Made by a program: the position numbers and the translations under genes. A stretch of DNA of 33,239 nt from Pedobacter sp. Lineage in GTDB: Bacteria > Bacteroidota > Bacteroidia > Sphingobacteriales > Sphingobacteriaceae. Below the pieces are notes generated by a model. The model did no database searches, was not told the origin of the DNA, and saw only the letters and a list, made by a program, of their open reading frames with translations. Location: the NCBI GenBank assembly GCA_004210715.1, contig SEDB01000004.1:1-33239 (forward strand), written 5' to 3'. This document shows positions 1-9,846 of the stretch, one piece after another; position 1 is the stretch's first letter; each line of letters opens with the position of its first letter.

Positions 1-1952
1 ATCAATTTCTTTAGTACCGTCTTTGTAAGTGAATTCTACAATAATTGGCATCACTAAACCGCCTCTGTTACTAAAGCTTAACTCGTAAAGAAATTTATTT
101 GCGTACTTACCCTGATCAGTTTCCGGCACCACTTCGTACGGCATAGACATTTCGGTTTTTGTTGTTTTTGTGGTATCAACAGTTACTAATCCTCTGTCGT
201 ATTTGTAATAGAAATCCTGAGCCGCCGTGTTCTTATCAACATAGAAGCTGATTTTTTTGTCTTCACGGTTTCTGATTTTGGAAATATCATCAAAAGCGTT
301 CAACGAAGGTTTTTCAACTTTCACCATTCTTGATCTCGCCGCTGGTACATCTTTAGGGAAATCAGCTTTGGCAAACTTTACGCTATCCAATGCAATATCA
401 CAAGGATCAGTTCCATAAAACCAGCCTCTCCAAAACCAGTCTAAATCCTCGCCACTGGCATCTTCCATGGTACGGAAAAGATCTGCTGGTTCAGGATGTT
501 TGAAAGCCCATCTTCTTGAATATTCTTTGAATGCATAATCAAAAAGCTCTCTTCCCATAATGGTTTCACGGAGAATATTTAAACCTGTTGCTGGTTTAGA
601 ATAAGCATTCGGACCAAAACGAGCGATATTTTCCGAGTTAGTCATAATAGGTTCTAACTCATCTTTTGGCAATTTCATGTAATCAACAATGGTGTAAGCC
701 GGGCCTTTTTTGCTTGGGAATTTATTATCCCAAAGTTCCTCCGTTAAATATTCTACAAAAGAATTTAAACCTTCGTCCATCCAGGTCCACTGGCGCTCAT
801 CGCTGTTCACAATCATTGGGAAAAAGTTGTGTCCAACTTCGTGGATAATCACGCCCAGCATTCCGTTTTTAGTGCTTTCGCTATAAGTTCCATCAGCATC
901 TGTACGGCCATAGTTGAAACAAATCATCGGGTATTCCATTCCATTTGCCGCTTCGATACTTTGCGCTACCGGATATGGATAAGGAATGGTAAAATCTGAA
1001 TAAGTTTTGATGGTATGCGCTACAGCACGTGTAGAGAATTTGCTGTATAAATGATAAGCTTCTTTACCATAAAAACTCATACACATTACGGTATTATTAT
1101 TGGCTTGAATTTTCTGAGGCATGGCATCCCAAATAAATTTACGGGAAGAAGTCCAGGCGAAATCACGCACATTATTTGCATTAAAAACCCAGGTTTTTTT
1201 AGCTGTTGATTTTTTACCTTCCGCAGCAGTTGCTTCAGCAAGCGTTTGAATTTCTACAGGTGCAGTTGCTGTTTTTGCAATATTGTATCGGCTCAGTTGC
1301 GTTGGTGTTAACACAGCGCTGTAATTGATACACTCTCCTGTTGAACCCACCAAGTGATCAGCAGGAACAGTCATTTGCACTTTGAAATCGCCAAAAGTTA
1401 AAGCAAACTCTCCCCTACCGGTAAACTGATGATTTTGCCAGCCCTGAAAATCGCTATACACGCATAAGCGAGGGTACCATTGTGTCATCGTAAATAAGTA
1501 GTTTCCGTCTGCAGGGAAAAACTCATAACCACCACGACCGCCAACACTCATACGGTCAGAAATTTTATAATTCCAGTTAATATTAAATATATATTTTTGA
1601 CCTGTTCTTAAAGCTACCGGCAAATCTACCCGCATCATGGTTTTATTTACGGTATATTTATATAAGTGAGTGGATCTGGAGAATTATTGGTATAGGTAAT
1701 CGTTTCAGAACCTGTTAATAATAAATTTTTCTCATCCAGTTCGCATTTGATATTGTAATCAGCACGTTGTTGCCAGTATTTTACACCTGGCGCACCGCTT
1801 GCCGTACGTTGCTCGTTTGGCGTGGGTAAAATGGTGCCCAATTGTTCAAACTTGTTTCCGTGGTTGCTTCCAGGATTATTCTGAATGTTTTGTGCCATGG
1901 CTAAACCACCTGAAAAAAGTAGCAATCCGGTTAATGTAAACAGTTTATTCAT
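1..1952 (-). pseudogene. M1 family metallopeptidase, frame-disrupted near 1655-1670; C-terminus runs off the window start
   Basis: Reverse-strand reading gives GVIIHEVGHNFF (HExxH, about 813-850) with downstream WMDEGLNSFVEY, typical of M1 peptidases. The N-terminal 101-aa ORF (1647-1952) stops after ...SPDPLTYINIP*. The rest (KYTVNKTMMRVDLPVALRTGQKY...) is in another frame. Confidence 0.8.
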
Positions 1953-1969
1953 GATTCTTAGTTAGTTTC

Positions 1970-2554
1970 TTAAAAAGGTATTCTCTCTAAAGCCATTTTT
2001 AAAGCCAGGCTAAATACGGCTGCCGAAATAAACAACACCCAACTTAGGCGTTTGATTCGGGTATAGTTAAAAATAATAAAAGTGATGATCAAAATAATTA
2101 AAACCATAAAAACCTGTCCGGCTTCCAAGCCAACATTAAAGCCAAACAAACCCCAGCCAATGTTCTGATCTTTTGCCAGCATCATCCTAATGGAATTTGC
2201 GAAACCCATTCCGTGGATTAATCCAAAACCTAAAGCCAAAAAGTAGTTTATTTTGACCGATTTCATCGAGAAATTCCTTCTAAATAAATTACTCACCGCG
2301 GTAATTACAATGGTACAGGGAATTAAAAATTCCACCCATTTACTATCAAAACGAATCACATCCATCACGCTTAAAAGCAAAGTTAATGAATGGCCGATGG
2401 TAAAAGCCGTTACCAAAATTAATACCTGTTTTAAATTGGTGTAACTGTATATAGCTACCAGGGCCAAAATAAAGAGTTGATGATCTAAAGCATCTGTACT
2501 GATAATATGCTCCCAACCTAACTTAAAGTAGAAAATAAAATCCTGTAAAGGCAT
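1970..2554 (-). CDS. HupE/UreJ-like integral membrane protein
   Basis: 194-aa ORF, multi-TM, with HIISTDALDHQLFILALVAIYS, TIGHSLTLLLS and GLIHGMGFA motifs of the HupE/UreJ family. Confidence 0.8.
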   Translation of the reverse strand: MPLQDFIFYFKLGWEHIISTDALDHQLFILALVAIYSYTNLKQVLILVTAFTIGHSLTLLLSVMDVIRFDSKWVEFLIPCTIVITAVSNLFRRNFSMKSVKINYFLALGFGLIHGMGFANSIRMMLAKDQNIGWGLFGFNVGLEAGQVFMVLIILIITFIIFNYTRIKRLSWVLFISAAVFSLALKMALERIPF

Positions 2555-2773
2555 GAATAATGTTAAAATAAAACGGGATGTGATTTTTTAAAGCTTAAAA
2601 TTAAATTAATAATTCTAAAAACTGATAATTTAACATGAATATCAGTCAATTTACTGAAAATGTTACTGTTGTAGCAATAAGACTTGACGTTAAATTTCAC
2701 ATTATTCCATTTTGCTGTCTAAAATCTTAGCTAGAAGATAAAATCCGCGAAAAATTTGCAAAAATTTTAATTG

Positions 2774-2781
2774 TAACTTTG
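2774..2781 (+). promoter_or_regulatory. Candidate Bacteroidetes -7 element TAACTTTG upstream of the DUF6702-like gene
   Basis: Matches TAnnTTTG about 38 nt upstream of the ATG at 2819; TTTG at 2755-2758 could be a -33 element but the spacing is short. Confidence 0.35.
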
Positions 2782-2818
2782 GGCATTATTGTTTTCAGAT
2801 TCAATCAAAATATCGATA

Positions 2819-3325
2819 ATGAAAAAGGTGAAATTCTTAATGTGGTTATTTTTATGTATCTGTTTTACTGTTTCAGCAGGAACAAAACATCCCTTGCATG
2901 TGAGCACTACCGAGGTAAATTTCAATCAGAAGGACAAAACTTTAGAAATCAGTTGCAGAATTTTCTCAGATGACTTTGAATCTATTTTAGCAAAAACATA
3001 CAAGCAAAAAACAGACCTTTCCAATCCAGGGATGAAAGCTGCGATGGACGAAATCGTTAAAAAATATATTGTTTCTCATTTACAAATTAAGGCGAATGGC
3101 AAACCTGTTGCAATGAAATACATTGGCTTTGAAATAGATCACGAAGCCACAAATATTTACCTGGAAGTTGAAAAAATTTCAAGCTTCAAGGCGGTAGAAA
3201 TTACGAATACCATTCTCTACGATCTGTTTGATGATCAGATGAGTATTGTACATGTGGTTAAAGCCCAAGCACGTAAAAGCACGAAAATTCTTTTTCCAGA
3301 TAAGAAGTTCGCTACAAACTTTTAA
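2819..3325 (+). CDS. DUF6702-like secreted/periplasmic protein
   Basis: ORF with signal peptide starting MKKVKFLMWLFLCICFTVSAG (internal ATG at 2819). Contains HPLHVSTTEVNFN and LEISCRIFSDDFE, typical of this family. Adjacent to HupE-like and M1 peptidase genes. Confidence 0.65.
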   Translation: MKKVKFLMWLFLCICFTVSAGTKHPLHVSTTEVNFNQKDKTLEISCRIFSDDFESILAKTYKQKTDLSNPGMKAAMDEIVKKYIVSHLQIKANGKPVAMKYIGFEIDHEATNIYLEVEKISSFKAVEITNTILYDLFDDQMSIVHVVKAQARKSTKILFPDKKFATNF

Positions 3326-3459
3326 TTGTAATTTTTGTATTAGATATTAAATTGATGTTAAAATACCGCTAGTTTTAATATCCCGTTAATAAAGAGTTCA
3401 CTCTGCTGGGAAATTGTAAATAATCTTAGTTATACATTGCCCTATTGTTTAAATAAGTT

Positions 3460-4725
3460 ATGCATTTAATCATATTCTCCTCTGTTTTAACACCAAGAAT
3501 AAAATATATCTTCAATTTTATTTTTAAGGATATACTCAAAACCGAAGTTGAGTTTACCGGGAATGCCCAATACTTTTTGCAAAGCGAGCAGGTTAAAATC
3601 AGTTATGGCGAAAAACCACTTGATGATGAGATTTTCTTTAAAAGTAGTTCGATTCTTTTTTCCAACAAACTTGATGAGATTACCTTTAAAACCACCTTAT
3701 TCGGCGAATACGATGTTCCTTTTCCTGTAGAAAAATCGCCTTTACCTTTTGATGTTTTTGCAGCTTCTTTTTTCATCGTAACCCGTTACGAGGAATACCT
3801 CCATCAGAAAAAGGATGAGGATTTCAAAGCAAATAAAAGTTATCAATACAAATGGAAGATATTAGAAAGACCAATTATTGATGAGTGGGCGCTGCTGATC
3901 AAAAACATGATCCACAAAAAATATCCAAAATTTAAATTTCACGATAAACGGTTTGTTAATCAGCCAGGCATTAATTTTAGCATTACCCCAAATGTGCCAG
4001 ATGGTTTTTTAAGCAAAACAAAATTCCTTTTCAGCTCGGTTTTTAACAAAGAGAATAACTTTTTAAGTTCAAAATTCGATCTGTTGACTGGAATGGGAGT
4101 CAGTAATGAAACGGTATTAGCAGATTTGAACGGCAATTTCGAGAAAAGACAAATCAATCCCTTATTCTTTATCAATTTCCCAAATGTTCCTGACAACTAT
4201 ATTAAAGTGAATGGCGTTTCCAGAACTTTAGCGAGCAAAAATGTTGGTTTACTGCGGCCATGTGCGAGTGACAAGGAGAAGATAAAGGAGATTAAAACAG
4301 GCTTATCAAAACTGAAAAAGATATTGCCAGAACAAATAAATGTGAGCAGTCAGCAACTGGATGTACTAAAATTCCCGATTTGTTACCTCAACTTATTGAA
4401 CTCAGGTATTACAACCGATTATTCGATGGGCTATCCTGATCACCCTGGTTTTAGGGCCGGTACTTGTACGCCATTTAACTGGTACGATTTGCAGCTTGAA
4501 AAAGTAACGCCTTTATTGGTTTATTCCTACTGCCAAAACGATGGTACGCTTCAGCACCTCACAGCTGAAACCATTCATCATTCATTAAAAGATTATATAG
4601 ACGCTGTTAAATTTGTAAACGGATATTTCCTGAGCAATTGGCAGCTCCGTAGCCTTTCAAGTCATCTAAAATACAAAAAGCTAAAACTTGCTTTTGATGA
4701 AATGAACCGCTACGCAGGGAATTAA
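3460..4725 (+). CDS. Polysaccharide deacetylase-family (DUF7033-like) protein, apparently catalytically degenerate
   Basis: 421-aa ORF. N-terminal FVITRYEEYL-like segment and C-terminal TTDYSMGYPDHPGFRAGTCTPFNWYDL signature. Expected catalytic Asp/His motifs are not apparent. Confidence 0.65.
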   Translation: MHLIIFSSVLTPRIKYIFNFIFKDILKTEVEFTGNAQYFLQSEQVKISYGEKPLDDEIFFKSSSILFSNKLDEITFKTTLFGEYDVPFPVEKSPLPFDVFAASFFIVTRYEEYLHQKKDEDFKANKSYQYKWKILERPIIDEWALLIKNMIHKKYPKFKFHDKRFVNQPGINFSITPNVPDGFLSKTKFLFSSVFNKENNFLSSKFDLLTGMGVSNETVLADLNGNFEKRQINPLFFINFPNVPDNYIKVNGVSRTLASKNVGLLRPCASDKEKIKEIKTGLSKLKKILPEQINVSSQQLDVLKFPICYLNLLNSGITTDYSMGYPDHPGFRAGTCTPFNWYDLQLEKVTPLLVYSYCQNDGTLQHLTAETIHHSLKDYIDAVKFVNGYFLSNWQLRSLSSHLKYKKLKLAFDEMNRYAGN

Positions 4726-6659
4726 AGTGTATTTTTTACCAATATCAATCGGCCAATATTTACACGATTTTTGTCTTTATTATTCTTAAAATGCATCGTA
4801 ATGGTATTTCTAAATTCATTAATATCCACATCACATAGAAACATTTTCTTTTTAGCTTCCTTTTGTGCGCTGTAAAATGAGATGGGTTCACTGATTTTGG
4901 TTTGTCGTTGCCAGAAGGTAATTTCAGCTCCGTCAGATGCTGTTTCCAAATCTGCATACAGCTTATATTTCCCGTTCGGAATGTCCTGTAAATCGATGCG
5001 GATTTGCGCACCATTTTTCCCAATGAAGTTATTCCCGTCAATAGTAGCCTGACCATTGAAACTCAAACTCATTAATTGCGGATAAATCATCATGGTATCC
5101 GGAACAAAAACAGTTGTATTTTTATCATCAGGCAATTGCGATGTAGAAATCAATTTATCCGCATAATAAAAGGCAACAGAAGTGTAATCGGCAGGTTTAT
5201 TATTTTGCTCTGGCCCATATTCAATGGTATGTAAAATACTATTTAGAAAAGGCATTTTATCGTTCAAAAACAGTCTATACCCGCCAGTTCGGCTAAAAGG
5301 GAGCGAATAATCCAATGAGCCGTGGAGTGGTAAACTCATTTTGCGGTCCCAACGATCGAGCAATGCATACCAGCCTCCGTTAAAATAATCTTCAGATCCG
5401 GTTCCATGTATGGTCATTTTGCCATCAATTGCGGTGTAATCATCGCCTTCAAAAAACAAAGTCATGCCTGGATTTAATCCCTGAGCCTGCAAAATTGTAC
5501 CCACATAATGTCCTCTACCTTCTCCTTGCAAAAAAACGTGTGGTTTACCCAAGGCGGCATTTTTATCGCTATTCCAGAAAGTATAAAACTTTCCTTCCGT
5601 TTTTGGATTGCGTGGTAATGGTGCAAAAAACCATCTTGCTTTAATTTTTAACGGTTCTGCATGCCTATTGGGGATTCCTTTTCGATAAATCAATTCTACT
5701 TTGGCACTTTTTTCAAACGGCATCGGAAAGTAGTTATAATTGATGTTGTTTGCGGTGCCGCTTAACAAACTTTGCATAGAAACTTTACCGAAAGCATAAC
5801 CAAAAAAATCAGCCAATGGCAGGTAAACTGCTGGCTGGCTTTCGTCATCCCAGGTTATTTTAATATCAATCAACTTTTCTAATCCCTCAAACTGTTTAGC
5901 ATTTTCGATTTCAAAACCCAAAAACCGGCCAGGTTTTGTAACGCTGACTAAAGCTAAATTTTCTCCTGGCACTATACTTTTTTCAACAGCAATAGTTTCT
6001 ATTCCTGAAGCAGAAAGAATATTTTTTTTGATGTCTATCCATGATGAACTTACCTGTGATAATGCTGCTTTTTCTTCCTCAGATAAATTGTTGTTAAAGG
6101 TTTTTACGCTGGCATTTTTACCGAAATTACGATACTGAATTTGATAAAATTCTAATTTCTTCCCCCTGAAAACAACTTTGCATCCATTTTTAAATGGGAT
6201 AGGGAAATAACAAAAATATCCACCTACCTGGTTGCCACAAAGCGGCAAATTGAAGGGATAAACCTTACCCGAAAATAAATCGGAGAAATTTATAGAATAG
6301 GATGGCTTTTTACTCCCATCAAAATAGAAATCGATAATATCATTTGTGGGCGTGGGTGTCCATATTCGATTAATCACTCCTGCGCCTTTATCTTCGAAAA
6401 TAACTAAGCTGCTATCTGGATTTTTTCTGATAAAAGAATACTTTCCGCTAAAACCATCATCGTTATTTCCTGTTGTATCATAAGAAGAAAACTGCTTTAA
6501 AACAGCATCAGTATACTTTGGAAGATTTGAAATGGTTGTCATCGATTCCAATTCTGATTTTATACTTACAGGATTTTTTTGCCCAAAAGCAATACTGGAA
6601 ATCGCAACCATTGCAAAGCAATTAAGGGATACAGCTTTGATAAACTTAATGTAGCTCAT
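4722..6659 (-). CDS. DUF2961 domain protein (glycoside hydrolase family 172-like)
   Basis: 645-aa ORF with signal peptide. GAGVINRIWTPTPTNDIIDFYFDG, GTGSEDYFNGGWY and YRLFLNDKMPF match DUF2961/GH172. Confidence 0.85.
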   Translation of the reverse strand: MSYIKFIKAVSLNCFAMVAISSIAFGQKNPVSIKSELESMTTISNLPKYTDAVLKQFSSYDTTGNNDDGFSGKYSFIRKNPDSSLVIFEDKGAGVINRIWTPTPTNDIIDFYFDGSKKPSYSINFSDLFSGKVYPFNLPLCGNQVGGYFCYFPIPFKNGCKVVFRGKKLEFYQIQYRNFGKNASVKTFNNNLSEEEKAALSQVSSSWIDIKKNILSASGIETIAVEKSIVPGENLALVSVTKPGRFLGFEIENAKQFEGLEKLIDIKITWDDESQPAVYLPLADFFGYAFGKVSMQSLLSGTANNINYNYFPMPFEKSAKVELIYRKGIPNRHAEPLKIKARWFFAPLPRNPKTEGKFYTFWNSDKNAALGKPHVFLQGEGRGHYVGTILQAQGLNPGMTLFFEGDDYTAIDGKMTIHGTGSEDYFNGGWYALLDRWDRKMSLPLHGSLDYSLPFSRTGGYRLFLNDKMPFLNSILHTIEYGPEQNNKPADYTSVAFYYADKLISTSQLPDDKNTTVFVPDTMMIYPQLMSLSFNGQATIDGNNFIGKNGAQIRIDLQDIPNGKYKLYADLETASDGAEITFWQRQTKISEPISFYSAQKEAKKKMFLCDVDINEFRNTITMHFKNNKDKNRVNIGRLILVKNTL

Positions 6660-6836
6660 AATAGGTATTAAGGATTTATATTTGGTTAGGAAGGCAACTA
6701 ATACGATTTAGCTGAGCCAAAACTAAAGTAAATATTATTTTTAAGCTACCATAAATATCTATAAAGTTGTTACTTACTCTCAACCCAAAACAGTAATTTA
6801 GACCTCATGGGCCTGGCCTTTATAAAACAATAAAAC

Positions 6837-7484
6837 ATGATGATTTTCGACCTGAGCAAAATTAAATCCATTGCCAATACTTTTATCTCCGAAATGAGGG
6901 ATGAGAACATCCAAAAGGATTCCATGCGTTTTAGAAAAAATCTGGAACGTGTAGGAGAGTTTTTTGCGTATGAGATCAGTAAATCCCTCGCTTATGTAAG
7001 CCGTGAAGTAACTACCCCGCTAGGCGTTTCGCAATGTGAAGTTCTGGAACAACAGCCAGTTTTAGCTACCATTTTAAGAGCAGGATTGCCTTTACAGCAG
7101 GGCTTATTGAACATATTCGATAAATCTGAGTGCTGTTTTATTTCGGCTTACCGTAAAGTTAAAAAAAGCGGCGACTTTGTGATTCAGATGGATTACATTT
7201 CTTCGCCGGATTTAGACGGAAAAGTTTTGATTATGGCCGACCCCATGCTGGCTACAGGCCAAAGCATGGTAATGTGTTGCAAAGAGTTGATGAACAGATA
7301 TAAAATAGCCGAACTGCATATTGTAGCAGCCATTGCAAGCACAGAAGGTATAGCACATGTAAAGGCAAACCTGCCTAAAGCAAAGCTATGGCTTGGTGCT
7401 ATCGATGAAGAAATGACCAGCAAATCATACATCGTTCCGGGTTTAGGCGATGCCGGTGATTTAGCGTATGGTGAAAAAGTGTAA
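6837..7484 (+). CDS. upp: Uracil phosphoribosyltransferase
   Basis: 215-aa ORF with ILRAGLPLQQGLL, VLIMADPMLATGQSM (PRPP loop) and YIVPGLGDAGDLAYG. Confidence 0.93.
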   Translation: MMIFDLSKIKSIANTFISEMRDENIQKDSMRFRKNLERVGEFFAYEISKSLAYVSREVTTPLGVSQCEVLEQQPVLATILRAGLPLQQGLLNIFDKSECCFISAYRKVKKSGDFVIQMDYISSPDLDGKVLIMADPMLATGQSMVMCCKELMNRYKIAELHIVAAIASTEGIAHVKANLPKAKLWLGAIDEEMTSKSYIVPGLGDAGDLAYGEKV

Positions 7485-7499
7485 ATAGCTAAAATCTTA

Positions 7500-7817
7500 A
7501 TGAATATTCTTTTCGTTTGCAGTAGAAATAAATGGAGAAGTGCTACTGCTGAAACCATCTATAAAAACCATCCCGAACATCAGGTTCGTTCGGCAGGCAC
7601 CGAACCCTCTGCAAGAATTAAACTAAATTCAAAATATATTATCTGGGCCGATCTTATTTTTGTGATGGAGAAAAAACACAAGCAAAGGATGGCTGAAAAA
7701 TTTAGTGAAGAAATTACAGATAAGGAAATTGTTATCCTCGATATTCCAGATGATTATCAATACATGGACAAAGAGCTCATTGAAGAATTAAATTCCAAAA
7801 CCTCTGATTACTTATAA
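7500..7817 (+). CDS. Low molecular weight protein tyrosine phosphatase-like protein (short form)
   Basis: 105-aa ORF. N-terminal FVCSRNKWRSAT fits CX5R(S/T); C-terminal DIPDDYQYMDKELIEEL. Confidence 0.82.
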   Translation: MNILFVCSRNKWRSATAETIYKNHPEHQVRSAGTEPSARIKLNSKYIIWADLIFVMEKKHKQRMAEKFSEEITDKEIVILDIPDDYQYMDKELIEELNSKTSDYL

Positions 7818-7833
7818 ATCTGGAACATTAGCC

Positions 7834-7841
7834 TACATTTG
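7834..7841 (+). promoter_or_regulatory. Candidate -7 element TACATTTG upstream of the HAD gene
   Basis: Exact TAnnTTTG match 16 nt upstream of the ATG at 7857; no clear -33 element. Confidence 0.3.
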
Positions 7842-7856
7842 TAAAAATCATTACCA

Positions 7857-8546
7857 ATGAAAAAACACATCTTTTTCGACCTCGATCATACCATTTGGGA
7901 TTTCGATCGCAATGCCGAAGAAACACTTAATGAACTTTATCACACCTATAAATTAAATGAGCTTGGCTTAAATTCTTGTGCCGATTTCATTTTGAAATAC
8001 ACGGAGAACAACCATCAACTTTGGGCAGATTACCATTTGGGAAAAATCACAAAAGATTTTTTGAGGGCAGAACGTTTCAGTAAAACATTTATTCAATTGG
8101 GTATCCATCCAGATTCGGTACCAAACCAGTTTGAAGATGATTACGTAAGTATTTCGCCAACAAAAACAAATCTTTTTGAAGCTGCAGAAGATGTGTTAAC
8201 TTACCTTCAACAAAAATATACCCTGCACATTATTTCTAACGGATTTAAGGAAACTACATTAACCAAAATGAATTTATCGAACTTAAATCCATATTTTGAA
8301 AATGTAATTATCTCTGAAGATGTTGGCGTGAACAAGCCAAACCCTATTATTTTCGAATATGCACTGGATAAAGCACAAGCATCAAAAGAAGAAAGTATTA
8401 TGATTGGCGATAGTTTGGAAGCTGATATTTATGGCGCATTAAACTTTGGTATGGAAGCCATTTTCTTCAATCCACTGGAGAAAGAAAAACCTGCAGATGT
8501 GAAAAATCAAATCACACACCTGAAAGAACTTTTACAACTATTCTAA
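7857..8546 (+). CDS. YjjG-type HAD hydrolase (noncanonical pyrimidine nucleotidase)
   Basis: 229-aa ORF with FFDLDHTIWDFDRNAEETL, IISNGF, KPNPIIFEYAL and MIGDSLEADIYGA HAD motifs. Confidence 0.88.
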   Translation: MKKHIFFDLDHTIWDFDRNAEETLNELYHTYKLNELGLNSCADFILKYTENNHQLWADYHLGKITKDFLRAERFSKTFIQLGIHPDSVPNQFEDDYVSISPTKTNLFEAAEDVLTYLQQKYTLHIISNGFKETTLTKMNLSNLNPYFENVIISEDVGVNKPNPIIFEYALDKAQASKEESIMIGDSLEADIYGALNFGMEAIFFNPLEKEKPADVKNQITHLKELLQLF

Positions 8547-8567
8547 TTGTTATTCTATCTTTATAAA

Positions 8568-9086
8568 ATGACTCCTGCCAAAGTAAAAGCTTCTATACAT
8601 AAAATTGTTGATGCCTACAAAGCCAAACTTTCTCAATACAATGAAGAAACTTTTCAGGTTACGCCACCAATTGATGGCTGGAGTTATAGCGAGGTTTATT
8701 CGCATATTTTTGATGCAAGTTTACTCTCATTAATTGCGATGCAAAATTGCATTAATGGCAAAGGCGAAGATCAGCCTACTCATTTTATGGTTAAAGTGAT
8801 ACTGTTTCTTGGCGCATTTCCGCCAGCACAAAAATATAAAGTGCCAAAACGAATGGTAGACCGCGTAAAAAAAATAACCAAAGCCGAAGCCCTTGATTTT
8901 ATTCTAGAATTTGAGCAATCTTTAGCAGATATCTTTCCATCTATCTCTGGAGCTGATAAAAAAATTAAGACTAAACACCCTCGCCTGGGTTATCTAAATG
9001 CTAAACAATGGCTTCGTTTTATTGAAATCCACCTTAAACATCATCTAAAACAATTAATCAGGATAGAAGACAGTTTTCAGCGTTAA
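8568..9086 (+). CDS. DinB family protein
   Basis: ORF (ATG at 8568 more likely than upstream start) with GWSYSEVYSHIFDASL, and HLKHHLKQLIRIE near the C-terminus. Confidence 0.75.
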   Translation: MTPAKVKASIHKIVDAYKAKLSQYNEETFQVTPPIDGWSYSEVYSHIFDASLLSLIAMQNCINGKGEDQPTHFMVKVILFLGAFPPAQKYKVPKRMVDRVKKITKAEALDFILEFEQSLADIFPSISGADKKIKTKHPRLGYLNAKQWLRFIEIHLKHHLKQLIRIEDSFQR

Positions 9087-9122
9087 AATTATTTTCTCAT
9101 CTTTGAATAAACGACACGCTTT

Positions 9123-9815
9123 ATGAAGAATTTCATCTATCTCTTGGCAATATTTATTTTCTGTTCATGCAAAGGCGAGAAAAAAGATGCTAGCCAAACG
9201 GTTATCTCAACGCCTGCAGGATTAGAAGGACTTCAAAAAAGTAATACAACAGTTGTTCCCGCAACGCAAGCTTCCGCTAAAACATTAATTTTCAATCCGA
9301 AACATGGTCAACCTGGTCATACTTGTGCTTTGGCAGAGGGAGCGCCTCTAAATCAAACTACAGTACCTCAGCCACAACAAAACATTACTCCAACACAACC
9401 GGCCGCCACAACTATACCAGCATCTGCAAGTATCGGTGCCAAAAAGTTAAACCCTAAACATGGCGAACCTGGACACAGGTGTGATATTGCTGTAGGTGCA
9501 CCACTAGATTCAAAACCTTTGCAAGCCGCTCAAACCAGTTCATCACAGCCAGTGGTTGCGCAAACGGTAAATACAAAAGTTGCAAAAGGAATGAATCCGC
9601 CACATGGCGAACCCAATCACAGGTGTGATATTGCCGTAGGTGCGCCTTTAAATTCAAAACCTGTGCAAACTACAAACGCAACCGATACCAAAACACCTTT
9701 AATTTTTCCAACTGAAGCAAAAACTCCTGAAATTCAAACTGGCGCCAAACTGAATCCAAAACATGGCGAACCTGGCCACAGATGCGATATTGCCGTAGGT
9801 GCGCCGCTCACATAA
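9123..9815 (+). CDS. Repeat-containing lipoprotein with four NPKHGEPGHRCDIAVGAPL motifs
   Basis: 230-aa ORF, lipoprotein-type signal MKNFIYLLAIFIFCSCKGEKK, four 19-aa repeats separated by low-complexity Thr/Gln/Pro/Ala linkers. Confidence 0.85.
   Translation: MKNFIYLLAIFIFCSCKGEKKDASQTVISTPAGLEGLQKSNTTVVPATQASAKTLIFNPKHGQPGHTCALAEGAPLNQTTVPQPQQNITPTQPAATTIPASASIGAKKLNPKHGEPGHRCDIAVGAPLDSKPLQAAQTSSSQPVVAQTVNTKVAKGMNPPHGEPNHRCDIAVGAPLNSKPVQTTNATDTKTPLIFPTEAKTPEIQTGAKLNPKHGEPGHRCDIAVGAPLT
9294..9809 (+). repeat. Four spaced 57-nt coding repeat units (9294-9350, 9450-9506, 9594-9650, 9753-9809)
   Basis: NPKHGQPGHTCALAEGAPL / NPKHGEPGHRCDIAVGAPL / NPPHGEPNHRCDIAVGAPL / NPKHGEPGHRCDIAVGAPL. Confidence 0.92.
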
Positions 9816-9846
9816 TTAACGCACATTTTTTTACATCTTTGCGCTA

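Noticed and set aside
666-848. 60-aa plus-strand ORF inside the M1 peptidase region
   Set aside because: Antisense to a clearly coding M1 reading (HEVGH region); no recognisable domain.
7500-7817. Short LMW-PTP as a possible truncated pseudogene
   Set aside because: CX5RS and a DIPDDYQYMD-type ending are both present; a compact LMW-PTP-like family of about this size is plausible, so no decay is needed.
9294-9809. Possible CRISPR-like spaced repeat array
   Set aside because: Units are spaced like an array, but they are in-frame codons of one lipoprotein and diverge at synonymous positions; no leader or cas genes.
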